Assembly (NCBI GenBank): GCA_031430575.1
Contig: JANPBT010000015.1
Span: forward strand, 52,022 to 116,021
Length of the DNA: 64,000 nt
Direction of reading: 5' to 3'
Source of the DNA: JANMDS01 sp031430575
Lineage (GTDB): Bacteria; Pseudomonadota; Gammaproteobacteria; Burkholderiales; Casimicrobiaceae
Part shown: positions 34,389-43,301 of the stretch, piece after piece
Layout: every line of letters begins with the position of its first letter
How positions within the stretch are numbered: the stretch's first letter is position 1
Program-made: the position numbers and the translations under genes
The notes under the pieces: model-generated
Seen by the model: only the letters and a program-made list of their open reading frames with translations
What the model was told of the DNA's origin: nothing
Database searches by the model: none

Positions 34389-35621
34389 ATGTCGTCTGTC
34401 GCCTTACCCACCCCATCACTTTCGCCAACGCACGATACCCGCGTGATCGGGCTACTCACGGTCGCCCACGGCTTCTCCCATTTCTATCAGATCTTGCTGC
34501 CCTCGTTGTTCGTCTTTATTGCGGAAGATTTGAAACTGTCATACACGCAATTGGGCATCGTTCTCACCTTCTTTTTCTTCGCGTCCGGTTTTGGCCAAAT
34601 TGCCAGCGGTTTTGCGGTTGATCGCTTTGGTGGGCGGCGCTTGCTTTTAATGGGGCTCGCATTGATTAGCGGCGCACATGCCGCCGCCGGGCTTGCCGCT
34701 TCGTTCCCATGGCTTATTGGCTGCGCATTTTTGGCCGGTGCTGGCAATAGCGTGTTTCACCCTGCTGATTTCAGCTTGCTCAATCGGCTCGTCTCCAGCC
34801 CGCGCTTGCCTTGGGCATTTAGCTTGCATGGAATCGGGGGCAATATCGGGTATGTCTTGTCGCCGGTTTTCGCGCTGGCAGCGGGTGCCGCGTTTGGTTG
34901 GCACAACGCGCTCTTTCTCGCCGGTGGATTAGGCTTAGCGCTCGCTGCCTTCCTCTATTTCGAGCCGACCATTCGGAGCGCTGCTCCGACGAAGAAAATA
35001 CCTGCGGCGCAGATTTCAGCCGTGGCAGACCCACTGGCGTTGGTGCGGCCGTTAATGCAGCCCGTCATTTTCGTTGCCTTCCTATTTTTCTGCGTCGCAA
35101 CGGTCTATTCAACCGCAATCAGTAGTTTTGGCACGGCGATTTTTCGGGATTACCACGGGCTGGAAAAAGCCCCCGCTGCACTTTTGCTCACCGTTTATAT
35201 GGTCGCGCAAACGGTGGGCATGATCGGTGGCGGCTGGATCGCCGCCTCGGGTCGCTCGCCCGGAAACACGGCAGCGATAGCCACCCTTTTTGCCTGCATC
35301 GTCGCCTGCGGGCTCTGGATTTCTCCGCTTAGCTTTGCCGGATTGGCCGCGTTGTTGATCGTCATTGGCGCGAGCAACGGCATCGTTGGTCCCTCGCGCG
35401 ATTTACTGGTTAAAAAAGTCGCCCCCAAAGAGGCACTCGGGCGCGCATATGGCGTGGTGTATTCTGGTTTTGATGTCGGCGCATCGGTCGTGCCCATCAT
35501 TTATGGTGCACTAATTGATCGCAAGTTAGCCGGCGTAGTGATTGGATGCATCGTCGGCGGATTTTTGGTAAACGCATCGATTGCCCGTTGGCTAGATCGT
35601 CATCTAGCAGTGAAGGCGTAG
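34389..35621 (+). CDS. MFS transporter, fosmidomycin-resistance (Fsr)-like
   Basis: 410 residues with twelve predicted membrane helices. The N-terminal VAHGFSHFYQILLPSLFVFIAEDL and FAVDRFGGRRLLLMGLALI (loop 2-3 signature) are close to Fsr/YnfM-type drug or metabolite exporters. The central cytoplasmic loop between helices 6 and 7 (around residue 200, FEPTIRSAAPTKK) contains a motif copy read as IPAAQI, followed by SAVADPLALV. This is the most tolerant position of the fold. The substrate is unknown. It is transcribed with the neighbouring genes. Confidence 0.9.
   Translation: MSSVALPTPSLSPTHDTRVIGLLTVAHGFSHFYQILLPSLFVFIAEDLKLSYTQLGIVLTFFFFASGFGQIASGFAVDRFGGRRLLLMGLALISGAHAAAGLAASFPWLIGCAFLAGAGNSVFHPADFSLLNRLVSSPRLPWAFSLHGIGGNIGYVLSPVFALAAGAAFGWHNALFLAGGLGLALAAFLYFEPTIRSAAPTKKIPAAQISAVADPLALVRPLMQPVIFVAFLFFCVATVYSTAISSFGTAIFRDYHGLEKAPAALLLTVYMVAQTVGMIGGGWIAASGRSPGNTAAIATLFACIVACGLWISPLSFAGLAALLIVIGASNGIVGPSRDLLVKKVAPKEALGRAYGVVYSGFDVGASVVPIIYGALIDRKLAGVVIGCIVGGFLVNASIARWLDRHLAVKA
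34999..35012 (+). repeat. dispersed motif copy in MFS gene
   Basis: Exact core and flanks, read as IPAAQI in the central cytoplasmic loop. Confidence 0.95.
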
Positions 35622-35627
35622 CGCGAA

Positions 35628-36269
35628 ATGGATCGCATCGGCTTTCCACCGCTGGTCACCGCTTTCCCCGGAATTGATAAGATCGGCGCGGGCGCACGCA
35701 TCTCCGATAGCGTCTCGGTCATGCGCATTGGCCCTTCGCTGCCAGATCGCAATGTGCGGCTTGGCGCGGGAAGTATTTTGTTTGATCGCGTGCGCTTGGT
35801 GATTGGTGATGTTGGGCTTTCGAAGCACGCCGGTGTGCGTATCGGCGAGCGCGTACTGGTTAATGTTGAGTGCTATCTTTCAGGCGAAGGTGGGCTCACA
35901 ATCGACGATGATGTGCTGATTGGTCCGCATGTGAAACTACTCTCGGCCGGCCACGGCATTCACGATGAAGACCCCATCATCGCGCGCAATTCAATTACCC
36001 ATGCGCCGATTCACGTGCATCGCGGCGCGTGGATCGGTGCTGGCGCGATCGTCTTGCAAGGCGTCACCATTGGCGAAGGCGCGGTCGTTGCCGCTGGCGC
36101 CGTGGTCACGCATGATGTGCCTGCGTTTATGGTGGCTATCGGTGCGCCCGCGCGCGTTACCCATGCCCGCAAGCTCAAAATAAGCCCAATACCAGCCAAA
36201 TCTGCGCCGCAGGTATCTACCAACTTATCGCAACGCTTGCGCGCGATTTTTAAATCGGAACCGACGTGA
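35628..36269 (+). CDS. hexapeptide-repeat acyltransferase
   Basis: 213 residues. It has left-handed beta-helix hexapeptide repeats, with the clearest run at residues 60-180 (GVRIGERVLVNVECYL, LTIDDDVLIGPHVKLLSAGH, GAWIGAGAIVLQGVTIGEGAVVAAGAVV, VPAFMVAIGAPARV). The His in SAGHGIHD fits the catalytic position of sugar O- or N-acetyltransferases of the LacA/MaA/WbbJ type. A motif copy encodes SAPQV near residue 192 in the C-terminal tail. Its place in the glycan block suggests acetylation of a sugar. The next gene starts within its stop codon. Confidence 0.9.
   Translation: MDRIGFPPLVTAFPGIDKIGAGARISDSVSVMRIGPSLPDRNVRLGAGSILFDRVRLVIGDVGLSKHAGVRIGERVLVNVECYLSGEGGLTIDDDVLIGPHVKLLSAGHGIHDEDPIIARNSITHAPIHVHRGAWIGAGAIVLQGVTIGEGAVVAAGAVVTHDVPAFMVAIGAPARVTHARKLKISPIPAKSAPQVSTNLSQRLRAIFKSEPT
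36202..36215 (-). repeat. dispersed motif copy in acyltransferase gene
   Basis: Exact core, read as SAPQV in the C-terminal tail. Confidence 0.95.
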
Positions 36270-37852
36270 GCACCACGCCACACACCTACACGCGTGATGT
36301 ATTTTCCGCACATGCGGAATCGCTTTCCAAGCTTTCTGCACGCATGGTGCGCGGCTCTGAAGTCTTAGAGCTTGGCCCCGCGAGCGGGTATTTCACGCGC
36401 ATCTTGCGGCGGGCGCTGGACTGCAAGATCGATGCCATCGAAATTGACCCAACGATGGCCGAGAAAGCGCGCGAGCATTGCCGTGATTTAGTCATCGCCG
36501 ATCTTGATCATATCGATTGGGCGCAAACCTTTGCGCAGCGGCGCTACGACGCGATTATCGCCGCCGACGTGCTGGAGCATTTGCGCGATCCCGAGCGTGC
36601 GCTGCGTCATTTGCGTACGCGGCTCAAACCCGGAGGCAAGCTTTATATTTCGTTGCCCAATATCGCTTATGCCGGCATGATTTTTGGCTTGCTCGAAGAT
36701 GATTTCCGCTATCGCGCTGAGGGGCTGCTCGACCACACCCACCTGCGCTTTTTCACCCGCACGACGCTTGAGGAAATGCTTGCGAAATGCGGCTGGGGCG
36801 TGCGTTGGCGCGGCGAGGTCGGCAAAGATATTTACGAGGCAGAATTTCACACGCGCCTTGAGCGCTGGCCGCAAAGCTTGCGTGAATTTGTGATGGAGCG
36901 CCCGGCGCAGCAGGCATATCAATTGCTGTGCGAGTGTGTTCCCGTGAGCAATGCTGGGCTAATACCTGCGGCGCAGATTGAGCATGAAATCGATGCGGCG
37001 CGGCCTGCTCTATTTGGCGCACGTTTGATGTGGGCAGCGTCGTCCGATGCGATTTCTTTTGATGATGGTGCGGCGGCGTTTGGTCAGATCGGGCGCCTCG
37101 GGCAATCATTGATTTGGGAGACACCACGCGATGCGCGCGTGCTCAGGCTGCGGTTGGCTGATCGGGTGGGTTACCTTACTATTCAGCGTATTTCAATCAC
37201 GTTACCTGCGGCGCAGATTTCGACCATTTCGATTGCCCATTGCACATTGAGCGACGACGTGAGCGCGAATGAAAACGCCCTGCTATTGGGCTCGAACGAG
37301 AGTTGGTTGGAATTGCCCATCGGCGACTACCCCGCGGGCACGCGCGTTGAAGTGGTCTGCGATTGGCCGATGTCCTCAGATTTTCAAGTTGCGTCGGCAC
37401 AGCTCGCCAAGCTGCGTATCGATAATGAAAGCGCCCGAGATCAATTGCGCGCTGATCTTGCATCGGCGCTTGCGGCGCGCGATGATTTCGAGCGCAAAAT
37501 GCTGTCTCATGAATCGTTAATTGGCTTGCGTGATCGCGCGCTAGGCAGCGCCAACGATCATGTCGCCCATCTCGAAACCTTAATCGCCGAGCGCACCCGA
37601 TTGATTGAGCTGCGCGACCAAGAACTACAAGCGGTCAACGCCCGCGCCGATGCTGCGATTGCGCAAGAGGCGAGGGCTCTCGTGCAGGCGCAGGCACTTG
37701 CCGCGCAAGTAGCCCAGCGTGATGCCCAGCATGCGCTAGACCAGCAAACGCAAGCGCAACTCCACGCAGACGCAAATGCGCAGACGCTTCAAATCGCGAC
37801 CTTGCGCTCGTTTCGCGGCTGGCTGCGTGATCGCTTCGCGCGTAAATCGTAG
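36266..37852 (+). CDS. SAM-dependent methyltransferase with C-terminal coiled coil
   Basis: 528 residues from GTG 36266. The class I methyltransferase domain covers residues 20-210: motif I LELGPASGYFTRILRRA, Asp/Glu in IDAIEIDP, IIAADVLEHLRDPERAL, LKPGGKLYISLPN. A beta-type domain lies at about 230-385, and a coiled coil fills 385-515 (SARDQLRADLASALAARDD and later Ala/Gln-rich heptads). Two motif copies, IPAAQI near 233 and LPAAQI near 313, fall in the middle domain on the same strand. It probably modifies a glycan or works with the adjoining glycosyltransferase. Confidence 0.85.
   Translation: MSTTPHTYTRDVFSAHAESLSKLSARMVRGSEVLELGPASGYFTRILRRALDCKIDAIEIDPTMAEKAREHCRDLVIADLDHIDWAQTFAQRRYDAIIAADVLEHLRDPERALRHLRTRLKPGGKLYISLPNIAYAGMIFGLLEDDFRYRAEGLLDHTHLRFFTRTTLEEMLAKCGWGVRWRGEVGKDIYEAEFHTRLERWPQSLREFVMERPAQQAYQLLCECVPVSNAGLIPAAQIEHEIDAARPALFGARLMWAASSDAISFDDGAAAFGQIGRLGQSLIWETPRDARVLRLRLADRVGYLTIQRISITLPAAQISTISIAHCTLSDDVSANENALLLGSNESWLELPIGDYPAGTRVEVVCDWPMSSDFQVASAQLAKLRIDNESARDQLRADLASALAARDDFERKMLSHESLIGLRDRALGSANDHVAHLETLIAERTRLIELRDQELQAVNARADAAIAQEARALVQAQALAAQVAQRDAQHALDQQTQAQLHADANAQTLQIATLRSFRGWLRDRFARKS
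36963..36976 (+). repeat. dispersed motif copy in methyltransferase gene (first)
   Basis: Exact core, read as IPAAQI after the catalytic domain. Confidence 0.95.
37203..37216 (+). repeat. dispersed motif copy in methyltransferase gene (second)
   Basis: Exact core, read as LPAAQI. Confidence 0.95.
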
Positions 37853-37866
37853 GGCTTTACTTTGCA

Positions 37867-40110
37867 ATGATTGATATTGTCATCCCCATTTATAACGCGC
37901 CAGAGGATCTGCGGCGCTGCTTCAAAAGCTTACTCGCTCATACCGATCACGATCAATTTTCATTGACCTTAATCGATGATGGCTCGCCCGATCCTCGCAT
38001 TGCCGAAATCTTGCTGGAAATTGCCAAATCTGCGCCGCAGGTACGCATTCTTTCGAACGAAAAAAACCTTGGATTTACAGCTACGGTAAATCGCGCTTTT
38101 CGCGAGACAACGGGCAACGTGTTGCTGCTTAATTCCGATACTGTGCTCACGCCGCAATGGTTGCCCGCGATGGTGCGCTGCTTGGCGAGCGACGGCAAGA
38201 TCGCCAGCGTTACGCCGTTTTCCAACAACGCGGAAATCGCCAGTATCCCGGTGTGGCTTAAGCCAAATCCAACGCCAACCGATGACGATACAGCGTTGAT
38301 CGCACAAGCGTGCCGGGATATTGACGGCGGGCAATATCCCGATTTGCCCACCGGCGTGGGCTTTTGCATGTTGATCCGGCGGCAAGCGTTGGCCGCGCTC
38401 GGTGAATTTGACGAAGTAACGTTTGGTCGTGGTTATGGCGAAGAAAATGATTGGTGCCAGCGCGCGATTAAAGCTGGCTGGCGCAATGTGCTTTGCGTGG
38501 GCGCGTACGTCATGCACACCGGCGGCCAGTCATTTTCTGAGGCTAAGGCGGCGCTCGTTCAGCGCAACATCGTTAAGTTAAATCAGAAGCATCCCAATTA
38601 CGATATAGACGTGCAGAAATTTATCGCGCGCGATCCGATCGCGTCATATCGCCGCGCGCTCGCCTCGCGCCTCGCGGCATTGCGCGGCAAAGATTTGCCG
38701 GGTGTTTTGCATGTGTTGCATGGCAAAGATGGCGGGCTCGAGCGCCATGCTCGGGATTTGGTCGCAACGCAACGTGGCCTGCGTCATTACATCTTACTTG
38801 CGCTTGGCGAGTCGTGGACGATTGAAGACCATGCCGATGATGAAGTGCGTACGTTTACGATTGCCCATCTCAACGATGAACTATGGAAAGATTTTTTTGA
38901 AGGCGTGTGCGCGCGGTTTCTAATTTCAACGGTACACGTTCACCATATTTCCGCCTGTCGCGATGGCCTGTTGCTCGCGTTGCGTGAGACTGCGATTCCG
39001 TATGTGGTTACGCTCCACGATTTTTATTTCGCGTGCCCTGTGGTGCACTTGATGCGCGCCGACGATACCTATTGCGGCGCACAAACAGATCCCGTGGAAT
39101 GCACAAAGTGCCTCAAATCGCACCATTCTGCGCCGCAGGTATCGGTCGAAAAATGGCGCGCAGACAATGCTGCGTTGCTCGCGCGTGCCGCAGAAATTAT
39201 TGCCCCCTCCGATTTCACCGCGCAGACGACACAGAAATATTTCCCAACGATCCCGATTCGGGTCGTTGCGCATGTGTTGCCCGCAAATTCCGCAACCTGC
39301 TCCGCGAGTCCTAAGATACTCAGCGCTGGCGAAAACGGTTGGATTACTTTAGCGGTCGTTGGCGCGATCGGGCCGCTTAAAGGCGCGCGCATGGTTGAGT
39401 TGATTGCCAAGCGGCTGTGTGAGCGCGGGCTTGCGGCGCGGCTCGTGCTCATCGGTTATTTAGATCGACAATTTCATGCGGGCGTGCGGGAAGACGGGCA
39501 CTGGATCATCCATGGCGCGTACGCGCTAGGGGAGCTGCCTGATTTGCTTCGCGCCTATGCGGCATCGCTAGTGATTTTCCCTGCGGTCGGCCCAGAAACG
39601 TTTGGCTACACCTTATCGGAAGTCTGGGAAGCGGGCATCGCGCCTCTGGTGACGGATGTCGGCACGTTAGCCCAGCGCGTTCGCGATGCCGATGGCGGTT
39701 GGGTCGAGCCTGTGCCTACCTCGCACTCGATTGATGCGTGGATTGATCGTTGCCTGCATCTTGCGGGCGCAGAAAATATGGCAGAACGTCGTCGTCGGGC
39801 TAACAATGGCGCACGCCTGACGCAGCAAGCGCGCGCGCATGAAACGAGCAGCGTTTATACGCAAAGTAGTCACTTTTCTGTAGATACGGTGCTTTCGTTG
39901 CAGCCTTTGCGTTGGCTCTCACAGCCAACAGGGAGCGCTGATATTGAAGCAAACTTGCCGGCAAAAAATAGCATCATCAATAAACTCGTCATAAAAAGTA
40001 TTAATATCGCAATTAAGTTGCGTTACACAAGATTGGGGCGATTTTGTGAGCGCTCACTACCGTTGTCGTTAAAGCGCAGAATTCGGGGAATGCTCTTGTC
40101 GCAAAAATGA
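37867..40110 (+). CDS. two-domain glycosyltransferase (GT2 plus GT4)
   Basis: 747 residues. Residues 1-250 form a GT2 domain (IDIVIPIYNAPEDLRRCFKS, LTLIDDGSPD, LLLNSDTVLTPQWLPAMV, FGRGYGEENDWCQRA). Residues about 275-680 form a GT4-type domain (GVLHVLHGKDGGLERHARDL, LAVVGAIGPLKGARMVELIA, FPAVGPETFGYTLSEVWEAG). A Cys-containing segment (FACPVVHLMRADDTYCG, DPVECTKCLKS) lies in the GT4 N-lobe. Two reversed motif copies encode SAPQV near residues 55 and 421. It probably adds two sugars in sequence. The gene closes the glycan block; an AT-rich spacer follows. Confidence 0.92.
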   Translation: MIDIVIPIYNAPEDLRRCFKSLLAHTDHDQFSLTLIDDGSPDPRIAEILLEIAKSAPQVRILSNEKNLGFTATVNRAFRETTGNVLLLNSDTVLTPQWLPAMVRCLASDGKIASVTPFSNNAEIASIPVWLKPNPTPTDDDTALIAQACRDIDGGQYPDLPTGVGFCMLIRRQALAALGEFDEVTFGRGYGEENDWCQRAIKAGWRNVLCVGAYVMHTGGQSFSEAKAALVQRNIVKLNQKHPNYDIDVQKFIARDPIASYRRALASRLAALRGKDLPGVLHVLHGKDGGLERHARDLVATQRGLRHYILLALGESWTIEDHADDEVRTFTIAHLNDELWKDFFEGVCARFLISTVHVHHISACRDGLLLALRETAIPYVVTLHDFYFACPVVHLMRADDTYCGAQTDPVECTKCLKSHHSAPQVSVEKWRADNAALLARAAEIIAPSDFTAQTTQKYFPTIPIRVVAHVLPANSATCSASPKILSAGENGWITLAVVGAIGPLKGARMVELIAKRLCERGLAARLVLIGYLDRQFHAGVREDGHWIIHGAYALGELPDLLRAYAASLVIFPAVGPETFGYTLSEVWEAGIAPLVTDVGTLAQRVRDADGGWVEPVPTSHSIDAWIDRCLHLAGAENMAERRRRANNGARLTQQARAHETSSVYTQSSHFSVDTVLSLQPLRWLSQPTGSADIEANLPAKNSIINKLVIKSINIAIKLRYTRLGRFCERSLPLSLKRRIRGMLLSQK
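38030..38043 (-). repeat. dispersed motif copy in GT2 domain
   Basis: Exact core, read as SAPQV near residue 55. Confidence 0.95.
39128..39141 (-). repeat. dispersed motif copy in GT4 domain
   Basis: Exact core, read as SAPQV near residue 421. Confidence 0.95.
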
Positions 40111-40180
40111 CTGTCGAATAACTTTACAAGCAGAGCCGCAGAATAAAATAATATACATTAAAAACAATGAGTTATAGGTC

Positions 40181-40195
40181 TGGCACGAGCAATGC
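40181..40195 (+). promoter_or_regulatory. sigma-54 promoter of VPVPG-CTERM gene
   Basis: TGGCAC, five bases, ATGC matches the -24/-12 consensus (TGGCAC-N5-TTGC). It lies 55 bases before the chosen start, leaving a short leader. A nearly identical element (TGGCTC-N5-ATGC) lies before the second VPVPG-CTERM gene, and rpoN is in this window. Confidence 0.8.
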
Positions 40196-40235
40196 TTTAT
40201 CTGTTCAGCTAGGTTAACAACTCATGGAGTTAAAA

Positions 40236-40874
40236 ATGAAAAAAGTACTCGCAGCACTCGTAGCAACCCTCGCCTTTGGCGCAGCAAGCGCAGCCACCGT
40301 GGTCATTGATGACTTTAGCGTTGCCCAAGGCCCTGTCAAAGCAATGCCACCAACCACCGCAAACCCGCTTTGCGACAACAACGGTACCCGTGAAATCTGC
40401 GAAAATCTAATTTCCAATCCGCTTAACGTCAACCACGGTGTTGTTGTTAACGGCGGCGTAAATGGCTTCCTGAACATCGGCAACGAAGTTTTGGCTGACT
40501 CCGAAGTAACGCTGCGTTGGAATATCGCTCCGGGCCTCGTTGCAGCTGATGCAATTTTGGGTTCGTTCTCGTTCCTCGTTTTGGCTTCTGACAGCAATCC
40601 TACGAATCTCGTTTTCAAGTTCGGTGGCGCAACGTTATTCTCCGGTGCACTCGCAGCAAACACGCTGAATCAAATCATCTCTTTCAACGCTCCGCTCGCA
40701 TCGCTATCCGCTGGCGGCGTGCTTGAGTTGGTTGTCAATGGCACCCCAGGCTGGGATCTTGCGCTTGACAATTTTGGCCTGACCTTCACACCAGCTTCTT
40801 CAGTTCCAGTTCCAGGCATCGCGTTCTTGTTCGGCGCTGGCTTGCTCGGTCTTGCACTGCGTCGTAAAGTGTAA
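40236..40874 (+). CDS. secreted protein with PEP-CTERM-like (VPVPG) sorting signal
   Basis: 212 residues from ATG 40236 (MKKVLAALVATLAFGAASA), with GGAG eight bases upstream; an ATG at 40224 overlaps that ribosome site and is less likely. After the signal peptide comes a beta-sandwich-like domain with one Cys pair (LCDNNGTREICEN). The C-terminus is VPVPGIAFLFGAGLLGLALR followed by RKV: a short motif, a hydrophobic helix and a basic end, as in PEP-CTERM proteins processed by exosortase, with VPVPG replacing VPEP. It is transcribed from a sigma-54 promoter and ends at a strong terminator. No exosortase gene lies in the window. Confidence 0.88.
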   Translation: MKKVLAALVATLAFGAASAATVVIDDFSVAQGPVKAMPPTTANPLCDNNGTREICENLISNPLNVNHGVVVNGGVNGFLNIGNEVLADSEVTLRWNIAPGLVAADAILGSFSFLVLASDSNPTNLVFKFGGATLFSGALAANTLNQIISFNAPLASLSAGGVLELVVNGTPGWDLALDNFGLTFTPASSVPVPGIAFLFGAGLLGLALRRKV

Positions 40875-40892
40875 TTAGTTTTCGCGCATTTG

Positions 40893-40922
40893 AAAAACGC
40901 CGCCTTCGGGCGGCGTTTTTTT
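40893..40922 (+). terminator. intrinsic terminator
   Basis: Stem AAAAACGCCGCC/GGCGGCGTTTTT with a stable TTCG tetraloop and a T-run, just after the VPVPG-CTERM gene. Confidence 0.95.
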
Positions 40923-41450
40923 ATGCCTGCCCCTGCGTCGACGATTGAAAAAGCGGGGTTCAATGATAATTCGAATTGCGTCGAGGTGAGTCTTTGGAGA
41001 AGCAACGCTTCTACCGGACGAAGGGAAATTCCGGTGCACAACCCTTGGCCTGAAACCCACGATCACCGCAGGCCGGTTGCTTCGGGTTAACCAAAACGGC
41101 AATGCTGTTACGATTTAACCAAGATTTCTAAAACTACTTAAATCGAGCCTGATCGAGCGTTGATGAGATACGCCGGTCAAGCAGTTTGGATTCATCCGAA
41201 TTCCAAGATTTAGTACTGATTTGCGCCTCAAAGACAGTCGCTAAATGAGTCGCGATCAATCAATCAGCGGGCTTAGCCTCGGTTCGCACATCGTGGGTGC
41301 GGCGTACCGACGAACCAAAATAGCTGTAGCCGAAGGCGTCAGCGGCGATCCTCGTATCAAAAATAAGCGACGAAACCGTGAAATGCATCCACTTTTGCCT
41401 TCGATTAGTGCTTCAGTAAATAGATGCGGGTAACCATCGTTCGCTGCGAA
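40923..41450. other. long intergenic region with clustered inverted repeats
   Basis: No convincing gene in 528 bases. Three consecutive stem-loops are visible at 40998-41074: AGAAGC-AAC-GCTTCT, ACCGGA...TCCGGT around GAAGGGAAAT, and GGCCTG...CAGGCC around a 16-base loop. GGTTAACC lies near 41087. This could be a structured RNA or degraded sequence. The remainder to 41450 is AT-rich and featureless; it ends at the stop codon of the convergent gene. Confidence 0.4.
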
Positions 41451-43301
41451 TCACGATTTCCGATTCACCAAAATCTCATACGCGTTGCGATCAGCGTCCC
41501 GGGTTCTGTCCCCGATGTTCGCGCCCTGTGCTTGCGCCATCAACGATTTTCGTTTGGCGAGGAGTAGCTTCGTTTTTGTATTGATATTCGTTGGATCCAA
41601 GCGTGACGCCTCAGAGAGCGCCATTGCCTGCTCTGCCCAGCGGCTTTGCGCGCCATAAATATCGGCGACGGTAAGGTGAAATAAAGCATGCTCGGGGAAG
41701 ACATCAAGCGCGCGCAGCACAGAACGCAAGGCATCGCCAGGCCGGTTTTCAGTGAGCGCAATTAACCCGAACAAATGGTGCGCGTCTGGGTGTTGTGCAT
41801 CGGAATCTAATACTTCTTGCGCAACTTGCGTTGCTAGCGGCAGTTGACCATTTCCATAATGGTCATAGGCGATGAGTAGCCGCGCGCGCATTTCGTCGAT
41901 CGAAAGTATGGGTTGAGTGACCTCCGCCTCGTTCTGCGCAGTGCTTTCGGCTGCCGTTGCTGCGACGCTGGTTTCGACTGAAACATATTCGCTCAGTGTT
42001 TGGACGTGCGCAAAGAGCGACGAGATGAAATACACCACAAGGCTAGGCGCACACAGCACCAGCGCCAATGAGAAACTGCCACGGTCGGTTGCAGCGAGAT
42101 AACTTGGCCACTTGAGCTGCATCGCGACGAGGCAAAATGGGCAGAGCAGAGCCACGAAGAGCCATGGGCTCTGATCACCGCCGCGTCGGAGCGCGAAGTT
42201 ACGGTTGATGACCAGCGCGGTTCCTGCTGCTAGGAGCAGGAGAATCATGGCATCACCCGCAGAGAAAGTTTGCCAGGTCAGTGGGCTATTGCTCTGGGCG
42301 TTGATGCCTGCGCGGAGAAACGTCGGTAGAAAACGTTCGGCTTGCAGCGCAACCAGGGTTGCGATCAATCCACCGCCGATTGCGAGCCCCGCCCATGCCC
42401 GCGTCCGAGTTCCGCCGTTCATATTGATGGCGACTTTGATGCACGCCGCAAGAGCCACCGGCCAGCCGAGGGTTGGGCTCCAGAGAAACGCAGCGACTGC
42501 GAAAATGAGAGCGTTGCCATAGCGTTGCGGCGCGACAAATGCCGCCGCGCATCCCGCCGCCAGTGCAGCGACAATCGCGACATCAGAATTACGATTAATA
42601 AGCGTAAAAAGTGCGGGCTGAAACGCGATGCACAAAAGAACCAAGCCAGCAACCGGCATTGATCGGGTCGCGAGTGAGACCCGCGACATCATCCATGCGC
42701 CAACCACGAGCCACAACACAAACGCGCGCAAACGCGAGCCCCAATCGGTCCAGCCGGTGCTTGCAATGGCGTCGCTTAAATGAGCCCACGCGGGGAGTGG
42801 CGCAGCCATCGCGCTAGCAAAAAGATCTGGGATGACGCCAAAATCGGCGACATGCGACGCGGACCACGCCCGGGCAAAGCTCGCGTAGGCAAAAACTTCA
42901 CTGGATCGGCCGCTGATTGAAACGCCGCTCGAAAACACACCGGCGATCACGGCACTCAATAGCGCTATTAAAGCGGTAAACGCGATTACCGACGCTGAAA
43001 ACCGTGCAAAGGGTAATCCGTCGAACGCAGCGAGTGGAATAACCTGCGGCGCAGATCGGCGCCGCAGAGTGATCAAACTGATTGACGCAATGGCGAGGAT
43101 CGGCAATGTGCCAAATTTAAACGAAAGCGCTGAATGCCCGATGGCATGCGTCAGTGCAAAGATCCAAACACCGCTTGCGATCATCCAAACGACAAACGCG
43201 ACGGCCCAACGCTGCACGGCATTGGGTTCGCGCGCGCGAAGCCTTTCAGCGATGATCGCCGTCGGCAGCCACCACCACAGCATGAGGAGTAATAATTTCA
43301 T
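41451..43301 (-). CDS. polytopic membrane protein with C-terminal TPR repeats
   Basis: 616 residues from ATG 43301, which overlaps the stop of the upstream gene. The first 450 residues contain about ten to twelve hydrophobic helices (LLLLMLWWWLPTAIIAE, LPILAIASISLITL, VAGLVLLCIAFQPALFTLI and others). The last 150 carry TPR-like repeats (EMRARLLIAYDHYGNGQLPLA, HHLFGLIALTENRPGDALRS, ALFHLTVADIYGAQSRWAEQ). Layout resembles membrane glycan polymerase/ligase (Wzy/WaaL) or mannosyltransferase-like proteins with a TPR tail, but I cannot assign one. One motif copy encodes SAPQV near residue 85, in the loop after the third helix. Confidence 0.65.
   Translation of the reverse strand: MKLLLLMLWWWLPTAIIAERLRAREPNAVQRWAVAFVVWMIASGVWIFALTHAIGHSALSFKFGTLPILAIASISLITLRRRSAPQVIPLAAFDGLPFARFSASVIAFTALIALLSAVIAGVFSSGVSISGRSSEVFAYASFARAWSASHVADFGVIPDLFASAMAAPLPAWAHLSDAIASTGWTDWGSRLRAFVLWLVVGAWMMSRVSLATRSMPVAGLVLLCIAFQPALFTLINRNSDVAIVAALAAGCAAAFVAPQRYGNALIFAVAAFLWSPTLGWPVALAACIKVAINMNGGTRTRAWAGLAIGGGLIATLVALQAERFLPTFLRAGINAQSNSPLTWQTFSAGDAMILLLLAAGTALVINRNFALRRGGDQSPWLFVALLCPFCLVAMQLKWPSYLAATDRGSFSLALVLCAPSLVVYFISSLFAHVQTLSEYVSVETSVAATAAESTAQNEAEVTQPILSIDEMRARLLIAYDHYGNGQLPLATQVAQEVLDSDAQHPDAHHLFGLIALTENRPGDALRSVLRALDVFPEHALFHLTVADIYGAQSRWAEQAMALSEASRLDPTNINTKTKLLLAKRKSLMAQAQGANIGDRTRDADRNAYEILVNRKS
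43041..43054 (+). repeat. dispersed motif copy in TPR membrane-protein gene
   Basis: One mismatch (first T to A). A partial reversed copy (GCGCCGCAG) follows four bases later, making an imperfect pair inside the gene. Minus-strand reading SAPQV. Confidence 0.9.

Noticed and set aside
39064..39083. TACCTATTGCGGCGCACA in the GT2-GT4 gene
   Set aside because: Requires a two-base insertion in the core; the Cys-containing segment it encodes looks like native sequence.
41227..41433. Open frame of about 62 codons in the intergenic region
   Set aside because: No ribosome site, no family features, and atypical composition.
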